This document shows, one piece after another, positions 1-6,452 of a stretch of 24,648 bases of DNA. The translations under genes were made by a program, and so were the position numbers. The stretch lies in assembly GCA_016793585.1 (NCBI GenBank), contig JAEUJR010000524.1, positions 1 to 24,648 of the forward strand, read 5' to 3'. The DNA comes from Archangium sp. Its GTDB lineage: Bacteria > Myxococcota > Myxococcia > Myxococcales > Myxococcaceae. The notes below the pieces were generated by a model. It was not told the origin of the DNA. It ran no database searches and worked only from the letters and a program-made list of their open reading frames with translations. Positions within the stretch are counted from its first letter, which is position 1; each line of letters begins with the position of its first letter.

Positions 1-149
1 GCGGTGTTCTGGTCGACCTCGAGCTCCTTGTGCACGTCGAACGGCAGGATCTTTCGAATCACGAAGAAGCCCGCGACGAACACGAGCATGCCGATGACGG
101 AGAAGACGACGGCCAGCACCAGCGGTTTGATGATCGCGTCCATGTCCAT
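1..149 (-). CDS. DUF350-family membrane protein (partial, runs off left edge)
   Basis: Only the first 49 residues are in the window; the gene continues past position 1. It starts with a Met-Asp-Met-Asp sequence and then has one long hydrophobic segment (about residues 9-30, rich in Val, Leu, Phe and Gly) followed by a charged stretch ending in Glu-Leu-Glu-Val-Asp. This resembles the N-terminus of the small multi-pass DUF350 (UPF0719) membrane proteins. A good GGGAGGG ribosome binding site lies just upstream of the first ATG at 149. A second ATG two codons later (143) is the alternative start. It is the third gene of the operon after the DUF4178 gene and a 53-residue membrane peptide, only 2 bp after the latter's stop. 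DUF350 genes are commonly found beside DUF4178 genes, which supports the family call, but the function is unknown. Confidence 0.65.
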   Translation of the reverse strand, partial: MDMDAIIKPLVLAVVFSVIGMLVFVAGFFVIRKILPFDVHKELEVDQNT

Positions 150-151
150 CG

Positions 152-313
152 TCACTTCCCTCCCATGAATCCGTCGTGCCACATCAAGATGCCGCCCGGC
201 GCCGACTTGACGCTAGCGGGAAGATCTCCGCGATCTTCGTCGGGGAACCGGTCGAACCCCAGCCCGTGCAGCAGGGCCCAGACGCCCACCACGATGCCTC
301 CGAACCATTTCAT
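152..313 (-). CDS. 53-residue single-pass membrane peptide, DUF4178 operon
   Basis: This small gene sits between the DUF4178 and DUF350 genes. Its ATG (311-313) overlaps the upstream TGA stop (310-312) as ATGA, and a GGAGGACGA ribosome binding site precedes it, so translational coupling is likely and fixes the start. The product begins Met-Lys-Trp and has one hydrophobic helix (residues 4-20). It then has a hydrophilic tail with Pro-Ala-Ser-Val-Lys near residue 32 and a terminal Trp-His-Asp-Gly-Phe-Met-Gly-Gly-Lys. The tail is motif-like rather than random, which suggests a conserved functional end, probably on the outer face of the inner membrane. No enzymatic function is apparent. The tight packing of three genes suggests the peptide works with its two neighbours. 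Confidence 0.75.
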   Translation of the reverse strand: MKWFGGIVVGVWALLHGLGFDRFPDEDRGDLPASVKSAPGGILMWHDGFMGGK

Positions 314-2244
314 TCGTCGTCCTCCTGCTTGGCGTACGGGAAGGTGCTGACCCCGGGCGATGACTGGAACACGGCCTCGTTCCACCGGCGGGTCTCGAAG
401 TTCGAGCTGCGCATGGCGGTGATGAGCGGGCCGGCGAAGAGCAACAGAAAGACGAAGAAGGGGCAGCAGAGGCCCACGCCCGAGTCTGCCTTCACCGTCA
501 CCGTGTACTCGCGCGGCATGGGGCTGGGCTGCTCGAAGCTGGGCGTGGCCCGCAACACGTAGCGGCCGGGGTCGACCTCGGCCGTCTGCTTCGACTCGTT
601 CTTGCTGCCCTCAGACCACCGCTCCCCGTCGTCGACGCCCCAGTAGTAGCTGGCCTCGGGGCTCACCTGAACGACCTCGCCGGTGTCTTCGTTGACCAGG
701 TCGAGCTGCACCGCCAGCCAGCTGTTGTCGAGGCCGGGCGCTTCGAACTCGATCTCGAGCGGCACCTTCTTGTCGATGGTGAAGGGCTCCGAGAACTGCT
801 GCGACTCGGGGGTGCCGGGGCGAACGTCGGGCGGCACCGTGAAGGCCGTGCGCATGAACTGCCGGGTGTCGCCGATCATGGAGAAGCCGACGAGCAGCGC
901 GATGAAGACGACGCTCCAGATGCCGGCCCACGCGAAGCCCGAGCCCAGCCTGGCCTTGTGCGGGTTCACCTGCGCCGGAGCGATGCCCTGCGCCACCGGC
1001 ATGTTCGTCTTCAGCGCGAAGCCCTGCTTCACCTCGGCGTCGGTGAGCATCTTGCCGTGCGTGAAGGTGACCTCGTGGTCGGTCTCGTCGCAGTTGATGC
1101 TCTCGGGAGGCTCGACGTACTCAGACGCCTTCGCGAGCTCGCCGACGCTCACCTGCCAGTAGCACTCGCCCGCGACGTAGTCGGTGACCGCGTAGACCTG
1201 CTGGTAGGCCTTGAAGCTCTTGCCGCTCCAGGTCGCTTTTCTGAACGCGAGGCCGACGTCACCCGCTGCGATGGGCGTCAGGAACGTCCAGTGGCCGTTC
1301 GAGTTCATCAGCCAGCGGAAGCCGGCCTGCTGGTTCCACAGCAGGTACTCTTCCCACGGGTAGCGAGTGCCCTCGACCGTCGTGGAGCGAATGAGAAAGG
1401 CGAGCACCGTCCACTTCGTCTTCTCGAGCGTGCCCTGGCTGCCGAGGGGAAGAACCGGTTCGTAGGGAGGCTTCTCGAGCAGCTGCAGGAACGCGAGCTG
1501 CCCGTGCGAGGCGTCGAGCAGGGCGCCGCAGTACGGGCACGCCACGCGCTTCACGGCGTCGGGCGCCTTCAGGTCGAGCGGCCCGTTGCAGTTCGTGCAG
1601 CGCGCCTGCTTGAGCGCGTCTTTCTTCGGCGTGGGCTCGAGATCGCTCTTGTCGAAGCCGAGCTGCGCAAGGCCGACCCGCGCGCCGACGAACGCTTCTC
1701 CAGTGCCGCCGTCGGCGTAGTCGAGCGAGCAGAACGCGCCCTTCGCACCGGTCGCGTCGCAGTAGACGTGCTCGTGGTTGAACTCGGGCAGCTGGCCCTG
1801 CGCCGACAAGGTCTGCGCCCGGCCCACCTCTTCGATGACGAAGGTGCGATCGCGAAGCTGGAAGCTGCCGAGCGGGCGGAGCTGATCGGCCGGCGGAACA
1901 CCGATGCCCTCGAGCGGGAACATCAGGTTCCACTCGCCTTCGGACTCCGAGAGCCATGCCGTACGCGCATCGTCGAACGCCAGACACCACTCGTCCCACG
2001 TGCCCGCGCCGTTGCCCTTCTGAATGCGGCCCACGATGGTGAAGGCGCTGCCCGAGTAGTTGCCCGCGATGCCAACCTTCAGCGGCGATTGGGTGTCGGT
2101 GAGATCGGCCACCTTGCCCAGGCTCTCGAGGTTCGCTTCTCCCCGGAGCACCACCGTGTGGCAGTAGTCGCAGACCTTCACCTTGCCGGCGCCAGGGCGG
2201 AACTCGACCGGAGCTCGACAGCTGGGACAGTCGCCGACGCGCAT
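310..2244 (-). CDS. Double zinc-ribbon, double DUF4178 membrane protein
   Basis: The 644-residue protein has an internal duplication. A first zinc ribbon (Cys6, Cys9, Cys25, Cys28) is followed by a DUF4178-type domain (about 55-195, with Trp-Asp-Glu-Trp). A second ribbon (Cys216, Cys219, Cys236, Cys239) is followed by a second DUF4178-type domain (about 267-408, with Trp-Glu-Glu-Tyr). A transmembrane helix (about 437-457), a soluble beta-rich segment and a second helix (about 592-611) complete it, leaving a short C-terminal tail. DUF4178 proteins occur in operons with DUF350, PspA-type and polyamine-synthesis genes linked to envelope stress; the role here is inferred from that. The ATG at 2244 is the first in frame and lacks a clear ribosome binding site; a weak TACAAC (-10-like) lies 10 nt upstream. 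It is the first gene of the operon and ends in an ATGA overlap with the next. Confidence 0.85.
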   Translation of the reverse strand: MRVGDCPSCRAPVEFRPGAGKVKVCDYCHTVVLRGEANLESLGKVADLTDTQSPLKVGIAGNYSGSAFTIVGRIQKGNGAGTWDEWCLAFDDARTAWLSESEGEWNLMFPLEGIGVPPADQLRPLGSFQLRDRTFVIEEVGRAQTLSAQGQLPEFNHEHVYCDATGAKGAFCSLDYADGGTGEAFVGARVGLAQLGFDKSDLEPTPKKDALKQARCTNCNGPLDLKAPDAVKRVACPYCGALLDASHGQLAFLQLLEKPPYEPVLPLGSQGTLEKTKWTVLAFLIRSTTVEGTRYPWEEYLLWNQQAGFRWLMNSNGHWTFLTPIAAGDVGLAFRKATWSGKSFKAYQQVYAVTDYVAGECYWQVSVGELAKASEYVEPPESINCDETDHEVTFTHGKMLTDAEVKQGFALKTNMPVAQGIAPAQVNPHKARLGSGFAWAGIWSVVFIALLVGFSMIGDTRQFMRTAFTVPPDVRPGTPESQQFSEPFTIDKKVPLEIEFEAPGLDNSWLAVQLDLVNEDTGEVVQVSPEASYYWGVDDGERWSEGSKNESKQTAEVDPGRYVLRATPSFEQPSPMPREYTVTVKADSGVGLCCPFFVFLLLFAGPLITAMRSSNFETRRWNEAVFQSSPGVSTFPYAKQEDDE

Positions 2245-2359
2245 GAGCAGCCGCGTTGTAGCGTGAAGTGCCCCGTTCGCCGAGCCCTTCGCAGCGACAT
2301 CAGGGTGTTGGCTGGCCGATTTTCTGTTTCTTCAGGCCGTGGTGTCAGAGTGCTTCCAG

Positions 2360-3700
2360 ATGAGAACCCTTCTCGGACTTGGCGTCGCGGTGCTGTGTGC
2401 ATGCGGTGGAACTCCAGGGCCCACGGGCGGTGGCGCGGCGGGTGGCTCAGCGAGCGCGGGTGGCGCTGCGAGCGCGGGTGGCGCTGCGAGCGCGGGTGGC
2501 TCAGCGAGCGCGGGTGGCTCAGCGAGCGCGGGTGGTTCAGCGAGCGCGGGTGGTTCTGCGAGCGCGGGTGGCTCTGCGAGCCCGTCTGATGGTGGCTCGA
2601 GCCCGTGGGCGTTTTTCCCGGTCTCCGGAACGAAGTGCGCCTCGGGCGCGCCGGCAGGCATTGGCTACAACTCTGGCGTCACCGACGAGCTCGTCATCTT
2701 CGTGCAGGGCGGCGGCGCGTGCTGGAACAACGGCATGTGCCGGCCCTCGGTGTACCAGTGGGGTCCCGTCTGCAACTACGGCATGGACTCGGTGTGCCTG
2801 GTCGACATTCCCGGCGCGACGCAGCCGACCGCCGTCTACGTGGCGCACCCCGATCCGTTCCCTGGCGATGGCGGCGGTGCGTTCGCGACCGAAGTCGCCA
2901 CGGTGATGAACTCGGTGCTGTTCTCTCGCAGAGCCGAGAACCCGTTCGCCGCGGCGTCGTGGGCGTTCGTGCCGTACTGCACGGGCGACCTGCACGCCGG
3001 CAACACCACGCGCACGTACAACACGAAGGGCGGGCTCTTCGACCCCGTCGTGCCGCGTACGCACCACTTCGCCGGCGCCACGAACATGGATGCGTACCTC
3101 GCGTGGCTCCGAGCCCGACATGCGTCGGTTCGTACGCTCTGGCTCATCGGCGTGAGCGGCGGCGGCTACGGAGCCCAGCTCAACCTGCACCGCGTGAAGC
3201 AGGCGTTCCCCGAAGCGCAGGTGCAGCTGCTGGCCGACTCTGCGCCCATGGTGAACACGCCGTACTTCGATGCCGTGCGCCGCGAGTGGAACCTGCAGGT
3301 GCCGAGCTCGTGCACGACGTGTGACGCGGGCTTTCCGGCGATCATCGAAAACCAGATCGTGAACGCGCCGACCTCGCGCGTGGCGCTGCTCTCGTTCTCG
3401 GAGGACCAGGTGATCACCCGCTTCTTCTTCGCGCCAGGCACGACGGCCGGGTGGGCCACGCCTCCCACGAGCTCGTACGTCGCCGCGTTGGCAGCCCTCG
3501 AGCCCATCTACGAAGCGCACTCGAACTCGAAGTTCTTTCGTCGCCCCGGGCAGGAGCACGTGATGCTCGACAACGCCGGCATCGTTCGACCCGATGGCGG
3601 CATCACGCCTTCGATCTCGAGCACTGACGGTGGCATCACGCTCAAGGCGTGGATCGACGCGTGGGCGACTGGCATGGGCACCTGGGAGAGCCAGCGCTGA
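2360..3700 (+). CDS. Pectin-acetylesterase/Notum-like lipoprotein hydrolase
   Basis: The 446-residue product starts with a lipoprotein signal (hydrophobic helix, lipobox Leu-Cys-Ala-Cys, Cys15). A low-complexity linker of Ser-Ala-Ser-Ala-Gly-Gly units and then a pectin-acetylesterase-like alpha/beta hydrolase follow. Family hallmarks are Gly-Gly-Gly-Ala-Cys-Trp-Asn (117-123, oxyanion region), the nucleophile motif Gly-Val-Ser-Gly-Gly-Gly (Ser266), a likely acid Asp349 and a late Gln-Glu-His (His400). Spacing and order match the Ser-Asp-His triad of Notum and plant pectin acetylesterases. The substrate is unknown; deacetylation of an acylated polysaccharide or protein at the cell surface is plausible. 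I chose ATG 2360 because it puts Met-Arg directly before the signal helix. A GTG seven codons upstream (2339) is possible, and neither has a convincing ribosome binding site. It is divergent from the DUF4178 operon. Confidence 0.85.
   Translation: MRTLLGLGVAVLCACGGTPGPTGGGAAGGSASAGGAASAGGAASAGGSASAGGSASAGGSASAGGSASAGGSASPSDGGSSPWAFFPVSGTKCASGAPAGIGYNSGVTDELVIFVQGGGACWNNGMCRPSVYQWGPVCNYGMDSVCLVDIPGATQPTAVYVAHPDPFPGDGGGAFATEVATVMNSVLFSRRAENPFAAASWAFVPYCTGDLHAGNTTRTYNTKGGLFDPVVPRTHHFAGATNMDAYLAWLRARHASVRTLWLIGVSGGGYGAQLNLHRVKQAFPEAQVQLLADSAPMVNTPYFDAVRREWNLQVPSSCTTCDAGFPAIIENQIVNAPTSRVALLSFSEDQVITRFFFAPGTTAGWATPPTSSYVAALAALEPIYEAHSNSKFFRRPGQEHVMLDNAGIVRPDGGITPSISSTDGGITLKAWIDAWATGMGTWESQR
2450..2575 (+). 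repeat. Seven-copy 18-bp tandem repeat encoding a lipoprotein linker
   Basis: Seven head-to-tail copies of an 18-bp unit, consensus gcgagcgcgggtggcKcW with a c/t change near the end, lie at 2450, 2468, 2486, 2504, 2522, 2540 and 2558. A half copy (ggtggctca) precedes them and a degenerate start of an eighth follows. Each unit encodes six residues (Ala/Ser, Ser, Ala, Gly, Gly pattern), so changes in copy number keep the frame. The repeat forms the spacer between the lipidated Cys and the hydrolase domain. Confidence 0.95.
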
Positions 3701-4123
3701 ACGCGTGGTCCTGGGCGAACACGGAGGCCTCTGGACCGCGTGACGTTTGCTCCGGCCTGGCCCTGCGCTTCACCCAGCGGGCCGTCGCAGCGAGCATTGG
3801 CTCGACGGGCTGAACGACGACCACGGAGTACTCCTCGCCGCGTTCGGCGACTGCAGCAAGGGAGCGCGGATGGCGGCCGTGCGCTCCGAAGCCTGGAGTG
3901 TGGCCAGGTCCCGAAGGAATCGGCCGCGACCGGCTTCCGACGCGACCTCGGGGCGCGATTCAGGGTGGAGATGGTTAGATAGACTATCTAACCATCGGAC
4001 GGCCAAACCGCCGGCCTCGACCACTGCTGATGGTGCGCGCGCTGCCGACTTCGAACCGGACGCGCCGCTCAGCTGCGCACCTCCGCCAATCGCGCGTGGC
4101 GACCACACCGGCAACGGCACCCC
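3701..4123. other. 423-bp stretch without a recognisable gene
   Basis: This region lies between the stop of the acetylesterase-like gene and the stop of the convergent ADP-ribosylglycohydrolase gene. Open frames exist on both strands, as expected in GC-rich DNA. None has a ribosome binding site, a recognisable motif or the composition of the neighbouring proteins. The stretch may be the remnant of a lost gene. The only distinct element is the 27-bp palindrome at 3970-3996. Confidence 0.6.
3970..3996. promoter_or_regulatory. 27-bp perfect palindrome, possible regulator operator
   Basis: Two perfect 12-bp arms (GATGGTTAGATA and its reverse complement TATCTAACCATC) flank a 3-bp centre (gac). 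The element is AT-rich within GC-rich surroundings. The short arms around a 3-bp centre resemble operators of dimeric regulators of the TetR or PadR type. No regulator gene is adjacent, and neither flanking gene starts here because both end toward it. As RNA it could form a hairpin, but there is no following T-run and the stem is AT-rich, so a terminator is less likely. Confidence 0.6.
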
Positions 4124-5020
4124 TCACCACGCCGACGTGCGGCCCAACAGCTCGCGCGCTTCCAGCCACTCTGCGGGCACCCTGGTCCGATCGCTCATCG
4201 CCACGATTCCGCCGACGATCGCGCAGGTCGTGTCTCGGTCCCCCAGCCCGGCGACCGTCGTCCACATCGCCAGCGGAAAGTCATCGATGCACCGCGCCGC
4301 GCAGAAGAGCGCGAAGGGCACCGTGTCGGCCGAGATGACCTGTTGCCCCGTGCCGAGCGCCATCGCCCGCGACAACGACCCATGCAGCGGCAACGCCATC
4401 GCCCGCTCGAGCCCACGCTTCGTCGGGCCGTCAGGCACTCGCTGCGTCACCCACTTCAGCATCGCGTCGCCATCTCGCGTCTGAGGGTTGCGCGACACGA
4501 ACGCTGCGGCGAGCGCAACGGCGATGGCTCCAGCCTGCCCCTCGGGGTGCGCGTGCGTGACTCGCGCCGACTTCCGCGCCTCGTCGATCACCTTCGCATC
4601 GTCGTCGAAGAAGTACGCCCCCACCGGAGCAGCTCGCATCGCGCCACCATTCCCCTGCGAGCCTTCACCGTTGAACACGCGACGCGCGGCGAGCTGCCAC
4701 GGCACCTTGTCTGCGATGGCCTCGAGAATGCCCTGCGCCGTCGCGCCGTAGCCTCGGTAGCGATTGTTCCGAAAGCGCCGCGCGAACACGTCGGCCAGCA
4801 GCTCGCAGTCGACCGTGCCGCGCTCTTCGAGCACCTCCGCAATGCCGAGCGCCATCTCGGTGTCGTCCGTGTACTGCCAACGGCCGGAGGGAACTTCGCG
4901 CTTCTCGATTCGCTCCAGCGCCGTGCGCTCCGGCCCGAAGAACTTCTCGCCGAACGCGTCGCCCACCGAGAGCCCATCGAGCGATCGCCACGCACGCGTC
5001 AGCCGTTCCGAGGGTGTCAT
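4124..5020 (-). CDS. ADP-ribosylglycohydrolase family protein
   Basis: The 298-residue protein has the DraG-type ADP-ribosylglycohydrolase pattern. It starts with Gly-Leu-Ser-Val-Gly-Asp-Ala-Phe-Gly (16-24). Metal-binding Thr-Asp-Asp-Thr-Glu (51-55), Gly-Asn-Gly-Gly-Ala-Met-Arg (123-129), Thr-His-Ala-His-Pro-Glu-Gly (155-161) and a late Gly-Asp-Arg-Asp-Thr-Thr (260-265) follow. These enzymes use two magnesium ions to remove ADP-ribose from proteins or small molecules in the cytoplasm; the target here is unknown. The late motif usually has a small residue between its two aspartates, and here it is Arg, although both aspartates remain. I chose ATG 5020, preceded closely by GGAGG (short 2-nt spacing). 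GTG 5029 would add three residues. It is divergent from the AgmX-like gene with an 89-bp gap. Confidence 0.88.
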   Translation of the reverse strand: MTPSERLTRAWRSLDGLSVGDAFGEKFFGPERTALERIEKREVPSGRWQYTDDTEMALGIAEVLEERGTVDCELLADVFARRFRNNRYRGYGATAQGILEAIADKVPWQLAARRVFNGEGSQGNGGAMRAAPVGAYFFDDDAKVIDEARKSARVTHAHPEGQAGAIAVALAAAFVSRNPQTRDGDAMLKWVTQRVPDGPTKRGLERAMALPLHGSLSRAMALGTGQQVISADTVPFALFCAARCIDDFPLAMWTTVAGLGDRDTTCAIVGGIVAMSDRTRVPAEWLEARELLGRTSAW

Positions 5021-5109
5021 GACCTCCACTCTGAGCGATGACTCCGAATAAAGTCAATATGACTCTTGTGGCGTGGAACCCGAATTGGGCAGGTGCTGTC
5101 GAGAGGAGC

Positions 5110-6414
5110 ATGACTGCAACGACGCCAGCGCTCCGCATCGCCCTGATTCACGGTGGCCGAATCATCGAAGACCGCACGCTCGATGCCGGGAAGAGGTCGA
5201 CCATCACCGTCGGCGCCGATCCGAAGAGCACCTTCTGCGTGCCGATGGGCGAGCTGCCGAAGTCGGTGAGCCTGTTCAAGGTGACGAAGGAGGGCGCGCA
5301 GTTGATGAGCGACGGCTCGCTCGAGGGGCGCGTCTCGCTGGGCGGGCCCGAGCAGTCGCTCGCCGAGGTCCCCGCGAACGTGATGCTGATGAAGGGCTCG
5401 AAGGGGCGCGTGAAGGTCGGTGACGTGACGGTGCTGTTCCAGATGGTGACGCCGCCGCCCGCCGTGCCGCTGCCCACCCTGCCGAAGGGCGCGAAGGGCG
5501 TGGTGGCTCAGCTCGATCGCGCCTTCGTCGTCGCCATGGCCTTCTCGTTCTTCGCCCACCTCGTCGGTGCTGGCTACGTGATGGCCCAGCCCACGCCCGT
5601 CGAGCCAGACCTCAGCCTCGCCGACTGGCAACAGCAGGATCGCTTCGCCGCCACGCTCATGCCGATTCCGAAGCAGGTGCCTGAGCAGTCGCCTGCGAAG
5701 ACGAAGGAGCCGATCGCCGACGCGCCGAAGAAGGAGCCCGAGCAGGCGAAGGCGCCAGTCGCCCAGGCACCCGCGAAGTCGAAGACGACCACCGCCTCGG
5801 CCGACGCGGTGAAGGCGCGCATCTCGAAGATGGGCATGCTCGCGGTCATCGGCTCGGTCGGCGGCGAAGGCGGCGTCGTCGGTGACCTGCTCAAGGACTC
5901 CAACGGCGTGGGCGGCGTCGCCGATGCGATGAAGAACGCCGGTGTTCAGGTGGCGACTGCCGAAGATGCCCTCAAGCTGAAGCTCAAGGGCTCCGAGACC
6001 GGCGCCACGGTCGGCGTGACCGCCATGGGCACCGATGGCGTGAAGAACGTGGTGCTCGAAGAGAGCAAGACGGTCGCCATCGCCGGTCGCGTGCGTGAAG
6101 AGGTCATCACCGTCGACGCACCCGACATCTCTTCCGAGGCCCTCTCGAACTGGATGCGTGGGCGTCGTGGCGCGATCGTCTCCTGCTACGAGCGCGAGCT
6201 GAAGCGCGACCACTCGTTGTCCGGCCGCCTCGTGCTCAAGTTCGTCGTCAGCACCCGCGGCCGCGTCACCGACCTCGATCTCTCCGAGGGCACCATGCAG
6301 AACGCCGCCGTGCGCGAGTGCATCACCAGCATCGCCAGGAACTGGGTGCTGCCCTTCACGCCCGAAGACGAAGTGCCGGTCGCGTTCCCCTTCGTGTTCA
6401 GCCCCGTGAACTGA
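5110..6414 (+). CDS. AgmX/PglI-type protein: FHA-like domain, one TM, TonB-like C-terminus
   Basis: The 434-residue protein begins with an FHA-like beta domain (about 5-112). One transmembrane helix follows (about 138-159), then a Pro/Lys/Ala-rich periplasmic linker and a C-terminal AgmX/PglI (TonB-C-like) domain (347-434). That domain shows Cys-Tyr-Glu-Arg-Glu-Leu, Gly-Arg-Leu-Val-Leu-Lys-Phe, Arg-Gly-Arg-Val-Thr and a second Cys in Glu-Cys-Ile. This layout suggests a protein that senses or docks in the cytoplasm and contacts outer-membrane or periplasmic partners. Members in myxobacteria are linked to gliding motility, but the role here is inferred. I chose ATG 5110 because the FHA-like domain begins right after it and GAGAGGAG lies immediately upstream. 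Earlier in-frame ATGs at 5038 and 5059 would add unstructured residues. A lipoprotein gene follows 38 bp later, probably in the same operon. Confidence 0.82.
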   Translation: MTATTPALRIALIHGGRIIEDRTLDAGKRSTITVGADPKSTFCVPMGELPKSVSLFKVTKEGAQLMSDGSLEGRVSLGGPEQSLAEVPANVMLMKGSKGRVKVGDVTVLFQMVTPPPAVPLPTLPKGAKGVVAQLDRAFVVAMAFSFFAHLVGAGYVMAQPTPVEPDLSLADWQQQDRFAATLMPIPKQVPEQSPAKTKEPIADAPKKEPEQAKAPVAQAPAKSKTTTASADAVKARISKMGMLAVIGSVGGEGGVVGDLLKDSNGVGGVADAMKNAGVQVATAEDALKLKLKGSETGATVGVTAMGTDGVKNVVLEESKTVAIAGRVREEVITVDAPDISSEALSNWMRGRRGAIVSCYERELKRDHSLSGRLVLKFVVSTRGRVTDLDLSEGTMQNAAVRECITSIARNWVLPFTPEDEVPVAFPFVFSPVN

Positions 6415-6452
6415 GCCGTGACATTTCCGGTCGGCGCGCGAGACTCCTTCGT

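Noticed and set aside
2450..2575. The 18-bp repeats as a possible CRISPR array
   Set aside because: There are no spacers; units are directly adjacent, multiples of three and inside a coding frame.
958..2589. A 543-codon plus-strand frame opposite the DUF4178 gene
   Set aside because: It crosses the opposite-strand gene and the lipoprotein start in the wrong frame, and its end is a low-complexity reading of the 18-bp repeat.
3970..3996. The palindrome as a rho-independent terminator
   Set aside because: The stem is AT-rich, no T-run follows on either strand and it lies about 270 bp and 130 bp from the flanking gene ends.
4124..5020. The ADP-ribosylglycohydrolase as part of a toxin-antitoxin pair
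   Set aside because: No ADP-ribosyltransferase or other toxin gene is adjacent; the neighbours are unrelated or divergent.
5047..5066. GTCA-ata-TGAC inverted repeat in the gap between the ADP-ribosylglycohydrolase and AgmX-like genes
   Set aside because: The arms are only 4 bp long and no convincing promoter boxes surround them.
5017..6213. A 398-codon minus-strand frame opposite the AgmX-like gene
   Set aside because: His/Arg/Leu-rich antisense shadow; the plus strand encodes recognisable FHA-like, TM and TonB-like domains.
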